Origin: an uncultured Lachnospiraceae bacterium
Lineage (GTDB): Bacteria > Bacillota > Clostridia > Lachnospirales > Lachnospiraceae
DNA length: 64,000 bases
Assembly: GCA_910584945.1 (NCBI GenBank)
Contig: CAJUDY010000005.1
Location: 79,834-143,833 of the forward strand
Reading direction: 5' to 3'
Shown here: piece by piece, positions 40,162 through 48,485 of the stretch
How positions within the stretch are numbered: position 1 is the stretch's first letter
How the letters are laid out: every line of letters starts with the position of its first letter
Translations under genes and position numbers: made by a program
Notes under the pieces: model-generated
Database searches by the model: none
What the model was told of the DNA's origin: nothing
Seen by the model: only the letters and a program-made list of their open reading frames with translations

Positions 40162-42261
40162 ATGGATAACGGTATGGAAGGTATGCTTGATACATACCTC
40201 TTTGAGACAAACTCCCTCCTGGACCAGTTGGACGAGATGCTGGTGAAGGACGAGAAGATCGGTGATTTTTCATCCGATGATGTCAATGAGATCTTCCGCA
40301 TCATGCACACAATCAAAGGTTCTTCCGCCATGATGGAATTCGGCTCCCTTGCGAGTATCGCACATCATATAGAAGATCTGTTCTTCTATATCCGCGACAA
40401 AGGGATCGACTCTCTTGATCCGGACCATAAGAAGGAACTGTTTAATCTGATGTTCCGTTCGGAAGACTGCTTAAGGGGACAGGTGGAAAAGGTAGAAAAC
40501 GGAGAACCTCTGGATACCGATATGGATTCCTTTGCTTCCGAGATCAACCAGTTTCTGAAGAAAATCAGCGGAGCCGCATCCGATGAACCGGAAGCCTCCC
40601 CCTCAGATACAGGAGGCGGAACTTCTTCCGCGCCGGACAGTCTGACGCCTGCCACAAGCCTTCCCAATGATGAAAAGGCGATCTGTTTTCTGCATGTATT
40701 TTTGGACGAAGGGATCGGCATGGAGAATCTGCGTGCCTTTATGATCATCAATTCTCTGAAGGAATGCGACGTAGATTTCCGTCACTATCCACCGGATATG
40801 GATTCCAATCCGGATACCTGCGGAGTGATCATCGAAGAAGGCTTCTACCTGGCTTTCGAGGACGGAGACATGGCGGCCAAGGCTGAAGATCTTTTGAAAT
40901 CCCAGGGGCATATCCGCTCCTATGAACTGATCATGGCTCCCGAGCCGGAACCGGAAGAGCAAAAGCCTGCTGCTTTGGAAGGAACTGTCAAAGCGGCGCC
41001 CGCGCCCGCACCGGAACGCAAAGCCAAGGAGACGCCTCAGAAGGCTCCCGCCGGCGCGCCGGTCAAGCAGAATCTGATCAGCGTAAATCTGACCAAATTA
41101 AACGACCTGATGGATATTGTCGGCGAGATCGTGATCACGGAATCCATGGTTACCTCCTGCCCCGAATTAGATCAGCTGAATCGGGACAGCTACGACAATT
41201 TTATGAAATCCGCCCGCCAGCTGCGCAAGCTGACGGATGATCTTCAGGATCTTGCCATGTCTCTTCGAATGGTGCCGATCTCCGGCGTCTTCCAGAAGAT
41301 GAACCGGATTGTCCGCGACATGAAGCAGAAGCTGAATAAGGATGTGCGCCTTACGTTGATCGGGGAGGACACAGAAGTAGACAAGACCATCGTGGACAGC
41401 ATTCAGGACCCGATCATGCATATGGTCCGCAACTCCATGGACCACGGAATCGAGGACACAGTGGAGGAGCGTATTGTCGCGGGTAAAAATCCCCAGGGCG
41501 AGATTGTCCTTTCCGCCACCCATACGAGCAACGAGGTAATCATCTCCATCGCCGATGACGGCAAGGGCATGAATCCTGACAAGCTTCTGGCAAAAGCAAG
41601 AGAAAAGGGCATCCTTGTGAAGCCCGAAAATGAATATACGAAAAAAGAGGCCCTGGGACTGATCATGCTCCCTGGCTTTTCCACCAACCAGGAGGTTACC
41701 GAGTTCTCCGGCAGAGGCGTTGGCATGGACGTGGTGAAGAAGAATGTGGAAAGCGTCGGCGGCGTTGTCTCTCTGACCAGCGAGGAAGGCCAAGGCACGA
41801 CATTCTCCATCAAGATTCCTCTAACCCTCTCCATCATGGACGGCATGAAGGTGACGGTGGGACGTTCGATCTTTACGATCCCCATCGCCAATATCCGACA
41901 GTCCTTCAAGATCACCGCAGACGAGATCATCTACGACGAGAACGGCAGCGAGATGGTGGAGCGCATCGGCGGTTTCTATCCCATCGTCCGTCTGCATCAG
42001 TTCTACAGTATCGAGACGGAAGTTCTGAACCCGGAGGATGGTATTCTAATCTGGGTGGAGACCAGCGATCATTCCTTCTGTCTGTTTGTGGATGAGCTGA
42101 TCGGAGAACAGCAGGTAGTGGTGAAACCGTTCCCCGCTTTTCTGAACTGTTTTGAACTGAAGAACTACGGCATCGGCGGCTGTACGATCTTAGGCGACGG
42201 CAATATCAGCATTATTCTTGATATTCCGAGTCTGCACACAGCCACCCTGGAAGGCTTTTAA
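40162..42261 (+). CDS. cheA: Chemotaxis sensor kinase CheA
   Basis: The 699-aa kinase phosphorylates CheY, CheB and CheV. P1 (residues about 1-115) carries the phospho-accepting His49 in IMHTIKGSSAMM. A P2-like region (about 160-250) is followed by an Ala/Pro/Lys-rich linker. The P3 dimerisation helices begin VNLTKLNDLMDIVGEIVITE. P4 ATPase motifs are MVRNSMDHGIE (N box), SIADDGKGMNP and GRGVGMDVVK. The P5 CheW-like domain forms the C-terminus. The ATG at 40162 has AGGTGGTG seven bases upstream. It is the first gene of cheA-cheW-cheR-cheB. Confidence 0.96.
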   Translation: MDNGMEGMLDTYLFETNSLLDQLDEMLVKDEKIGDFSSDDVNEIFRIMHTIKGSSAMMEFGSLASIAHHIEDLFFYIRDKGIDSLDPDHKKELFNLMFRSEDCLRGQVEKVENGEPLDTDMDSFASEINQFLKKISGAASDEPEASPSDTGGGTSSAPDSLTPATSLPNDEKAICFLHVFLDEGIGMENLRAFMIINSLKECDVDFRHYPPDMDSNPDTCGVIIEEGFYLAFEDGDMAAKAEDLLKSQGHIRSYELIMAPEPEPEEQKPAALEGTVKAAPAPAPERKAKETPQKAPAGAPVKQNLISVNLTKLNDLMDIVGEIVITESMVTSCPELDQLNRDSYDNFMKSARQLRKLTDDLQDLAMSLRMVPISGVFQKMNRIVRDMKQKLNKDVRLTLIGEDTEVDKTIVDSIQDPIMHMVRNSMDHGIEDTVEERIVAGKNPQGEIVLSATHTSNEVIISIADDGKGMNPDKLLAKAREKGILVKPENEYTKKEALGLIMLPGFSTNQEVTEFSGRGVGMDVVKKNVESVGGVVSLTSEEGQGTTFSIKIPLTLSIMDGMKVTVGRSIFTIPIANIRQSFKITADEIIYDENGSEMVERIGGFYPIVRLHQFYSIETEVLNPEDGILIWVETSDHSFCLFVDELIGEQQVVVKPFPAFLNCFELKNYGIGGCTILGDGNISIILDIPSLHTATLEGF

Positions 42262-42281
42262 AAGGGAGGAATTGAGAAGAT

Positions 42282-42764
42282 ATGGCAGAACAGACAACAC
42301 TTGGCGAAGAGTTACTCGATAACCCGGAGATGGAGGATACCTCCACGGTAGAGCGCTGCCTGACTTTTCAGGCAGGCGACCTGATTCTTTATATCAGCAC
42401 CCGGCATGTGATCGAGATTCTCAATAATTATTCCATCACCAATCTGCCGCTGGTCCCCCCCTATATCAAGGGGATCATCAACTTAAGAGGGCAGGTGCTC
42501 CCGGTTGTAGATATTCAGATGCGCATGGGGAAATCCGAGGCAGAATGCGGCGGGGGGACTTGTATCATTGTCCTGGATATCGATTCGGTTTCTCTTGGAA
42601 TTATCGTGGATTCTGTGCGGCAGGTCATCGATATTGATCTTAAGAATGTGCGGCCGATTCCGCTGAAGCGCCAGCAGAAGCTCCTGGACGGAATGGTGAC
42701 CATGGAGGACGGAAGCGTCTTCATGTCGGTGGACTGTCAGGCGCTGGCCAAAGCGCAATACTAA
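42282..42764 (+). CDS. cheW: Chemotaxis adaptor CheW
   Basis: The 160-aa coupling protein links receptors with CheA. It has a single CheW domain (residues about 22-155), with the typical ILNNYSITNLPLVPPYIKGI, NLRGQVLPVVDIQMRMG and LGIIVDSVRQVIDI. The first 20 residues are a polar extension. AGGGAGG precedes the ATG, 20 bp after cheA. Confidence 0.95.
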   Translation: MAEQTTLGEELLDNPEMEDTSTVERCLTFQAGDLILYISTRHVIEILNNYSITNLPLVPPYIKGIINLRGQVLPVVDIQMRMGKSEAECGGGTCIIVLDIDSVSLGIIVDSVRQVIDIDLKNVRPIPLKRQQKLLDGMVTMEDGSVFMSVDCQALAKAQY

Positions 42765-42785
42765 ATAATATAGAGGTGATGAAAG

Positions 42786-43601
42786 ATGCTGACACTGTCG
42801 GATCAGGATTTCCAGCGTCTCTACGCATATATAAAACAGCATTATGGGATTGATCTAAGTAAGAAAAAGCAGCTCATTGTAAGCCGTCTTTCGCATACGC
42901 TGGCTGCTCAGGGGTTCAAAGATTTTAAGGGATATGTAGACGATATCCTCTCCGGCCGTGATCCGGATATGGTTACGGCCATGCTGAATAAACTGACCAC
43001 GAATTATACTTATTTTCTTCGGGAAGAAGAGCACTTTAAATATTTTCAGGAAGTCGTCCTTCCCGACCTGGAGCGTAAGCACGCCCGGGATAAGTCTCTT
43101 GCCATCTGGAGCGCCGGCTGTTCTTCAGGACAGGAGCCTTATACGATCTCCATGTTCCTTCTGGAGTATTTTGGCAATAAGCCAGGCTGGGATACCAGGA
43201 TTCTCGCCACGGATATCTCCAACAAGATCCTGGACGAGGCGATCCGGGCCGTCTATCCGGAAGAAAGCATGGAACCTCTGCCTGCCACCTGGAAGACCAA
43301 ATATTTTGTCAAGACCGGAGGCGGAAAATGCACGGTATCTCCCGCTCTCAAAAAAAATGTGATCTTCCGGCCGTTTAATCTTATGGACCCGATCAATTTC
43401 AAGCGGAAGTTCGACTTGATCTTCTGCCGCAATGTCATGATTTACTTCGATCAGGACACGAAGGATGCCTTGGTTAAGCGTTTTTACAATGCGACGGTAC
43501 CCGGAGGACATCTGTTCATCGGTCATTCCGAGGGGCTTACCAAGACGACCTGTCCTTATGAGTACATTCAGCCGGCAATTTATAAAAAGAACGGCCGATA
43601 A
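42786..43601 (+). CDS. cheR: Chemoreceptor methyltransferase CheR
   Basis: The 271-aa SAM-dependent enzyme methylates receptor glutamates. The N-terminal helical domain (residues about 1-75) contains IDLSKKKQLIVSRLS. The catalytic domain has TNYTYFLREEEHF, the SAM loop IWSAGCSSGQEPYTISM, ILATDISNKILDEA and FDLIFCRNVMIYFD (near residue 220). Its opposing enzyme CheB follows. GAGGTGATG lies upstream of the ATG. Confidence 0.96.
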   Translation: MLTLSDQDFQRLYAYIKQHYGIDLSKKKQLIVSRLSHTLAAQGFKDFKGYVDDILSGRDPDMVTAMLNKLTTNYTYFLREEEHFKYFQEVVLPDLERKHARDKSLAIWSAGCSSGQEPYTISMFLLEYFGNKPGWDTRILATDISNKILDEAIRAVYPEESMEPLPATWKTKYFVKTGGGKCTVSPALKKNVIFRPFNLMDPINFKRKFDLIFCRNVMIYFDQDTKDALVKRFYNATVPGGHLFIGHSEGLTKTTCPYEYIQPAIYKKNGR

Positions 43602-43654
43602 CTGTTTTGCACAGGCCAAAGCGAATTTAAATTTAAGAAAGAAGGGATCCATTC

Positions 43655-44767
43655 ATGGCACAGAAGATTCGTGTAATGGTGGTAGACGACTCCATTGTAT
43701 TCAGAAGCTGGCTGATCAAAAACCTCCAGGAAGATGAAAGGTTCGAGGTCATCGGCTATGCGGCCAACGCACTCGACGCCAAGAACAAGCTTCCTGTTCT
43801 CAAGCCGGACATTATGACGCTGGATATCGAGATGCCCGGCATGACCGGTCTCCAGTTTTTGAAGGAGGTCCTTCCGGTGCATCCGCTGCCCATCATTCTT
43901 GTGTCTTCCCTGAACGTACAAGTGTTCGATGCCCTTGCGGCAGGTGCCGTGGATTTTGTGCGGAAGCCGGAAAGCGAACCTGGGGCGAGGGACCGTTTCG
44001 TTCGTACGCTTCGTTCCAAGCTCGCCATTGGAAAGAATGCACGTCCCCGCATTCCCTCTCACGATCCGGCTGCCATGTACAGCAAAGCGAAAGCCGCCAG
44101 CGGCAACAATATCAGTCCCACCGGCGGACCGGGACTGCACTTGACGCATACGGCAGGCGCTCCGGCCCGTATGCCGGTCATGGCCGCCCATCCCAATGTG
44201 GACGTCATCGCCATCGGCGCATCCACGGGAGGAACGGAAGCGATTCTGGAAGTGGTACGGCATTTTCCGGCGAAGATGCCGGGAATCGTGATCACCCAGC
44301 ATATGCCGGCAGGATTTACTTCCATGTATGCGGAGCGGCTGAACCGGATCTGCAATCTGGAAGTCCGGGAAGCCAAACACGGAGACAAGATTCAGCCCGG
44401 ACTGGTGCTTTTAGCGCCCGGAGGGCTGCAGATGCGTGTGGTCCGGATGGGCTCCGGATACGCAGTAAGCTGTTCAGACGGCGAAAAGGTCAGCGGACAC
44501 AAGCCGTCGGTGGACGTTCTCTTTGACTCGGTGGCCACCACGGTAAAAAGCCGCGCCATTGGTGTGATCTTAACCGGCATGGGAGCGGACGGCGCTGCCG
44601 GCATGCTCCGTATGAAGCGGGCCGGCGCTTACACCATCGGGCAGGACAGAGAGAGCTGTGTCGTCTACGGCATGCCCATGGAGGCGTTCAAGATCGGCGC
44701 GGTCTGTATGCAGGCTCCGCTGAACTCCATCCACCATGCGGTCATGGGACGATTGTCCAAGGCTTAA
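43655..44767 (+). CDS. cheB: Chemotaxis methylesterase/deamidase CheB
   Basis: The 370-aa enzyme demethylates receptors when phosphorylated. The receiver domain (residues about 1-125) has DD at 11-12, Asp57 in MTLDIEMPGMTG and Lys in RKPE. After a linker, the esterase domain (about 180-365) has catalytic Ser in GASTGGTEAI, His in ITQHMPAGFT and Asp in LTGMGADGAAGM. With CheC/CheD and CheV also present, three adaptation systems coexist, as in Bacillus subtilis. The last gene of its operon ends at a terminator. Confidence 0.96.
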   Translation: MAQKIRVMVVDDSIVFRSWLIKNLQEDERFEVIGYAANALDAKNKLPVLKPDIMTLDIEMPGMTGLQFLKEVLPVHPLPIILVSSLNVQVFDALAAGAVDFVRKPESEPGARDRFVRTLRSKLAIGKNARPRIPSHDPAAMYSKAKAASGNNISPTGGPGLHLTHTAGAPARMPVMAAHPNVDVIAIGASTGGTEAILEVVRHFPAKMPGIVITQHMPAGFTSMYAERLNRICNLEVREAKHGDKIQPGLVLLAPGGLQMRVVRMGSGYAVSCSDGEKVSGHKPSVDVLFDSVATTVKSRAIGVILTGMGADGAAGMLRMKRAGAYTIGQDRESCVVYGMPMEAFKIGAVCMQAPLNSIHHAVMGRLSKA

Positions 44768-44782
44768 TAAAATGCATAGAAA

Positions 44783-44817
44783 ACCCCGGATGTCGGTTGA
44801 GATCCGGGGTCTTTTTT
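44783..44817. terminator. Bidirectional terminator between cheB and sufB
   Basis: ACCCCGGAT pairs with ATCCGGGGT around a 10-nt loop, followed by CTTTTTT on the plus strand. On the minus strand TTTTC follows, so the same stem can end the suf transcript. Confidence 0.85.
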
Positions 44818-44819
44818 AC

Positions 44820-45737
44820 TTATTTTAAAAATCCATTGACAATCTGCTCTTCTGCTTCCTGTTCCGTAAGACCCAGGGTCATGAGCTTGATGATCTGCTC
44901 TCCCGCGATCTTGCCGATGGCCGCCTCGTGGATCAGGCTGGCGTCCAGGTGATTGGCGTCCAGGGAAGGTACGGCATTCACATGGCCTTCGTCCATGAGA
45001 ATCGCGTCGCATTCTGTATGTCCGTAGCACTGATTGTTCCCGCAGATCCTGGAGTTGAACACCTGGCTGGACTTTCCTTTTGCCACGGAACGGGATACCA
45101 CGTCCGCCGTGGAGCCCACGCCGTCTAAGTCCACCTGGAAGTTGGTCTCAGCGTACTGATTTTCATGGGTCATGATCTTCTCTTTAATGATCAGCGTCGC
45201 CCCGTCCTTCAAATCAGCCTTCGTATCCCGGATCGTGGAGTCCACGCCTTTGATCTGGGTCGTCTCCATCTCCATATAGCCGTTCTCGTCCATGTGGACG
45301 ATGGTGGTAGGATTTAAAATCCGTCCTCCGGTTCCCTCTCCTTCCCCATAGTGCTTCTCCACATACCTTACCCGGGCATTCTTCCCGATATGGAAGGTGT
45401 GGATGCCGTCGTGCTCGGTATCCTCGCTGCCTCCGCAGTGAATGCCGCAGCCCGCCACGATCACCACATCCGCATCATCTCCGATATAAAAGTCATTGTA
45501 CACCAGATCCTTTAAGCCGCTCTGGCTCACAATCACCGGGATGTGGACGCTCTCATTCTTCGTCCCGGGTTTGACGATGATATCAATCCCCGGCTTGTCG
45601 CTCTTGCTGACAATATCAATATTGGCCGTGGTATTCCGTCCGGCTGATTTGCCATTGTCACGAATATTGTAGGCGCCCTCCGGCACTGCGTGAAGGTCTG
45701 CCACTTTCTCCAGCATATGCATCTGTAACTGGTCCAT
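44820..45737 (-). CDS. SufB/SufD-type Fe-S cluster scaffold protein
   Basis: The 305-aa protein is a short SufB/SufD-like beta-helix protein and pairs with the SufC-type ATPase encoded upstream. Conserved features are IVAGCGIHCGG and HFHIGKNARV-like stretches, the FNSRICGNNQCYGHTECDAI segment and the C-terminal AAIGKIAGEQIIKLMTLGL (near residue 272). At 305 aa it is much shorter than SufB (about 470 aa) and lacks its N-terminal part. It fits the minimal two-gene SufBC-like (SMS-type) machinery of strict anaerobes. No sufS, sufU or second sufB/D gene is adjacent. GGGGGGCAGG precedes the ATG. Confidence 0.88.
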   Translation of the reverse strand: MDQLQMHMLEKVADLHAVPEGAYNIRDNGKSAGRNTTANIDIVSKSDKPGIDIIVKPGTKNESVHIPVIVSQSGLKDLVYNDFYIGDDADVVIVAGCGIHCGGSEDTEHDGIHTFHIGKNARVRYVEKHYGEGEGTGGRILNPTTIVHMDENGYMEMETTQIKGVDSTIRDTKADLKDGATLIIKEKIMTHENQYAETNFQVDLDGVGSTADVVSRSVAKGKSSQVFNSRICGNNQCYGHTECDAILMDEGHVNAVPSLDANHLDASLIHEAAIGKIAGEQIIKLMTLGLTEQEAEEQIVNGFLK

Positions 45738-45750
45738 CGTTCCTGCCCCC

Positions 45751-46479
45751 CTATATGACTTTATTCAGAAGCGTACTGCACGCCCCGGAAGAAGTGTTTA
45801 AAAGCTCCGGAAGGACTTCTTCTTTGGTCCCCTGGGCTTGGATCTCCCCGTCCGAAAGCACTACGATCTGATCCGCGATATTCAGAATCCGCTCCTGATG
45901 GGAGATGATGAGGATGGAACCGTGGATCTTCTCCCGCATATTCTCAAATACCCGGATCAGATTGTTAAAGCTCCACAGATCAATCCCGGCCTCCGGCTCG
46001 TCGAAGATGGACAGCTTCGTCCCTCTTGCCATAATCATGGCGATCTCGATCCTTTTCAATTCTCCTCCGGAGAGGGAAGCGTTCACTTCCCGGTTGATAT
46101 AGTCCTTGGCGCAGAGCCCCACCTCCGACAGATACTGGCAGGCTTTGTTCAGGGACAGGGCTTCTCCGTGGGCCAGATTGATCAGGTCCAGAACCGTCAG
46201 TCCTTTGAAGCGGACCGGCTGCTGAAATGCAAAGCTGATCCCCTTCCTCGCCCGCTCAGTGATGGAAAGCTCCGTAATATCCTCCCCATTCAAGAGAATT
46301 CTACCCGAAGTCGGCCGGATAATTCCCGCAATCACCTTCGCCATGGTGGATTTTCCTCCGCCGTTGGGTCCGGTAACGGCCACAAAGCCATCCTCGATCT
46401 TTAGATTCACATGCTTCAGGATTCCTTTCTCTTTAGAATCTTCATGGACCTGAAAGCAAATGTCCTGTAATTCAAGCAT
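45751..46479 (-). CDS. sufC: SufC-type ABC ATPase for Fe-S cluster assembly
   Basis: The 242-aa soluble ABC ATPase has Walker A GPNGGGKSTM (residues about 34-43), a Q-loop (SFAFQQPVRF), signature NASLSGGELKRIEI and Walker B LSIFDEPEAGIDLWS. The SufC-type EPEAGID differs from transport ATPases. It works with the SufB/D protein immediately downstream. The ATG at 46479 follows AGGAGGAG. The upstream neighbour is an AIM24-family gene, probably in the same operon. Confidence 0.93.
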   Translation of the reverse strand: MLELQDICFQVHEDSKEKGILKHVNLKIEDGFVAVTGPNGGGKSTMAKVIAGIIRPTSGRILLNGEDITELSITERARKGISFAFQQPVRFKGLTVLDLINLAHGEALSLNKACQYLSEVGLCAKDYINREVNASLSGGELKRIEIAMIMARGTKLSIFDEPEAGIDLWSFNNLIRVFENMREKIHGSILIISHQERILNIADQIVVLSDGEIQAQGTKEEVLPELLNTSSGACSTLLNKVI

Positions 46480-46510
46480 TCCTTTGCTCCTCCTGTGCAT
46501 TTATGAGCCT

Positions 46511-47269
46511 CTATTGTACCGGAGCCAACAGTACTTTTCCGGTTCCGCGGTAGACATTGACCAGGCCTTCCCCGGATGCGGCGGAGCCGATCAGCGTCTT
46601 TCCGGAGCGCTCCACGGTAAATTCCAATGTGGAACTCCAGGCGATGGCGAAATTGCCGTCTACCTTCAGGACATCGTTGTTCAGAGTGATCTCGATCAGT
46701 TCTTCTCTCGGACAGTTGGACTCCAGGCAGACCACGCCTTCTCCGGTAATACCCAGATTAAAGAGCCCCTCGCCGCCTGCCACGGCGGAAGAAAGGTTGG
46801 AGCGCATGACCGCCTTGTGCTTTAAGTTAGATTCACACGCCAGAAACAGACCGTCGTCCAGCACGATGGAACCGCCCCAGTCTCTTAAGTCTTCCAATAG
46901 TATGTACTTGTAGGTAGGTTCCAATACCAGAGTACCGTCTCCTGTGTACTCTGGCTTGATCGCGGACTCGCCGGTCACTTTCCCCCGAATGGCTTTCCCG
47001 AACAGGTCGCCCACTCCCTTGACGCCTGTGGTGGCGTTGACATTGCCTGCCATCCACTGCATAGCGCCCGCCTGAATGGTCACGTGGGACTTGGAAAGCT
47101 CGCAGATCACCTGGCGCTTGCGGACGTTCATCTCATTGCAAAAATAAGCACTCTGAGCATTCTGAGGACTGACGCTTAAATCCCGCAGATACTCCACCGC
47201 GGTAAAAGCCCCTTTCTGATCCAGAATGCGAATGTCGTCGTTGTCGGTAAAATTTTTAATCTGATACAT
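46511..47269 (-). CDS. AIM24-family protein
   Basis: The 252-aa protein belongs to the AIM24 (TIGR00266/DUF124-like) family, with repeated beta-strand segments such as VTIQAGAMQWMAGNV, FLACESNLKHKAV, GGEGLFNLGITGEGVVCLES and GSAASGEGLVNVYRGTGKVLL. No signal peptide or membrane helix is visible. The bacterial function is unknown. It has its own promoter and lies 31 bp before sufC, so it probably heads the suf operon, which hints at a link with Fe-S metabolism, though this is inference. Confidence 0.87.
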   Translation of the reverse strand: MYQIKNFTDNDDIRILDQKGAFTAVEYLRDLSVSPQNAQSAYFCNEMNVRKRQVICELSKSHVTIQAGAMQWMAGNVNATTGVKGVGDLFGKAIRGKVTGESAIKPEYTGDGTLVLEPTYKYILLEDLRDWGGSIVLDDGLFLACESNLKHKAVMRSNLSSAVAGGEGLFNLGITGEGVVCLESNCPREELIEITLNNDVLKVDGNFAIAWSSTLEFTVERSGKTLIGSAASGEGLVNVYRGTGKVLLAPVQ

Positions 47270-47335
47270 GAAGTGTATCCTCCCGTATAATATAATGTAG
47301 AAATTCTGTTTTCACAGAGCATTTCTTCCCTGATT

Positions 47336-47364
47336 ATTATAAGTCATATCATCAGGACTGACAA
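47336..47364 (-). promoter_or_regulatory. Sigma-A promoter of aim24-sufC-sufB
   Basis: Minus strand: -35 TTGTCA (47364-47359), 17-bp spacer, -10 TATAAT (47341-47336). The leader to the start codon at 47269 is about 60 nt. Confidence 0.75.
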
Positions 47365-47381
47365 TATCTTTTTATATCTGA

Positions 47382-47411
47382 TTGCCGCCATCGTTCATAC
47401 TGTGTTATACT
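47382..47411 (+). promoter_or_regulatory. Sigma-A promoter of the DUF3786 gene
   Basis: -35 TTGCCG (47382-47387), 18-bp spacer, -10 TATACT (47406-47411). It diverges from the aim24 promoter with only 17 bp between the two -35 boxes. Confidence 0.55.
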
Positions 47412-47431
47412 GAATAAAAAAGAGGAGGGAA

Positions 47432-48148
47432 ATGGGACCCAGTGTTCATCAGTTCAGCCAAAAAGCGATGATGTATGCAAAAGAACAATCATATATGGAG
47501 ATGTACATTATGAAAACAAACAATTACGAAACATGGTGCACGGAATGGCAGGAGCGCTTCCTGACGCTTAATCAGGGTCAGCTTCTGAAAAAGATACCGG
47601 GGCTTCAGGAGGACGGGGATGATCTGACGCTTCAGTATTATAAGCACAGATATGGAATCGACCGGCGTACCGGAGAGATTCGGCCTCTGGAAAGCGAGGA
47701 AAAGCCGTCACTCTTTACCCGGCTGAATATCTATACGTTATTGTGGTATTGTAAGGAAGGCGCCGTTCCCTCCGGGGAATGGCTGCCGTTTCGGAGTCTC
47801 AAGGACGCCTCTCCCTTCGGCCCGGCCTTCCAGCAAACCGTCGTCGACGTCTACGCCCGGACCTTCTCCGGTCATCTTAAGGAATTATGCGACGCCTGTC
47901 AGGCTCTGGGAGGAACAAAGCTCCCCCACTCTGACGCAGGTTATGAACTCCCGGCCTTCGCCTGCATTCCGGTCCGCTTCCTTTTCTGGAACGGCGACGA
48001 GGAATTCCCGGCCCAGGCAAACATTTTATTTGATAAAAACGCGGTGGACTTTATCCATGTGGAAAGCCTGGTGTCCATCGCCTCGGAGGGACTGACTTTT
48101 CTGTCGGAAGCCGCAAAACTTCCCCTCCTGGGAAATACATTCTCCTGA
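47432..48148 (+). CDS. DUF3786 domain protein
   Basis: The 238-aa protein matches the DUF3786 family of anaerobes in LYTLLWYC-like (NIYTLLWYCKEGA), GEWLPFRSLKDASPFGPAF and the C-terminal PVRFLFWNGDEEFPAQANIL with ILFDKNAVDFIHVESL. The function is unknown; homologues are often near Fe-S or corrinoid proteins. The first ATG has GAGGAGGG just upstream. ATG codons at 47495 and 47510 would give more typical N-termini, so the start is uncertain. It is followed by a 65-codon gene. Confidence 0.82.
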   Translation: MGPSVHQFSQKAMMYAKEQSYMEMYIMKTNNYETWCTEWQERFLTLNQGQLLKKIPGLQEDGDDLTLQYYKHRYGIDRRTGEIRPLESEEKPSLFTRLNIYTLLWYCKEGAVPSGEWLPFRSLKDASPFGPAFQQTVVDVYARTFSGHLKELCDACQALGGTKLPHSDAGYELPAFACIPVRFLFWNGDEEFPAQANILFDKNAVDFIHVESLVSIASEGLTFLSEAAKLPLLGNTFS

Positions 48149-48193
48149 TTCGGCGCATACTATCCCTGACATCATAATCAGGAGGTAGCAAAC

Positions 48194-48391
48194 ATGTCAC
48201 ATATTCAATCGCCCTACACGGAACTGCCCGACAACTGCAAATCCGCCGCCGACCGGATGGTCCAGGCGCTGGCGGAGGAAGATAAGTACGCAGATCTCAA
48301 TGAGCGCTGCAAAAAGCAGCTGACCGAGCTGGAAGATACCCTTTCCAGGGAGCTGAAAGAACGGGTGGCGCTGGTGGCGTACCGGGTATAG
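48194..48391 (+). CDS. Small acidic helical protein of unknown function
   Basis: I do not recognise this 65-aa protein. It has a very good ribosome binding site (AGGAGGT eight bases before the ATG), and a strong terminator follows. The sequence is predicted helical and charged (MVQALAEEDKYADLNERCKK), with two cysteines (Cys15 and Cys39) and no membrane segment. It follows the DUF3786 gene by 45 bp and may share its transcript. Confidence 0.7.
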   Translation: MSHIQSPYTELPDNCKSAADRMVQALAEEDKYADLNERCKKQLTELEDTLSRELKERVALVAYRV

Positions 48392-48433
48392 AGACGCTCC
48401 CCGCAAGCACTTCTGCCGAAATCAAAGCAGCAA

Positions 48434-48478
48434 AAAGTGCCGCGAAATGGCTGAAACCGGTCATTTCGCGGCACTTTA
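48434..48478. terminator. Bidirectional terminator
   Basis: AAGTGCCGCGAAATG pairs perfectly with CATTTCGCGGCACTT around a 13-nt loop. It separates the convergent small gene (plus) and dehydrogenase gene (minus). Confidence 0.85.
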
Positions 48479-48485
48479 CTTACAA

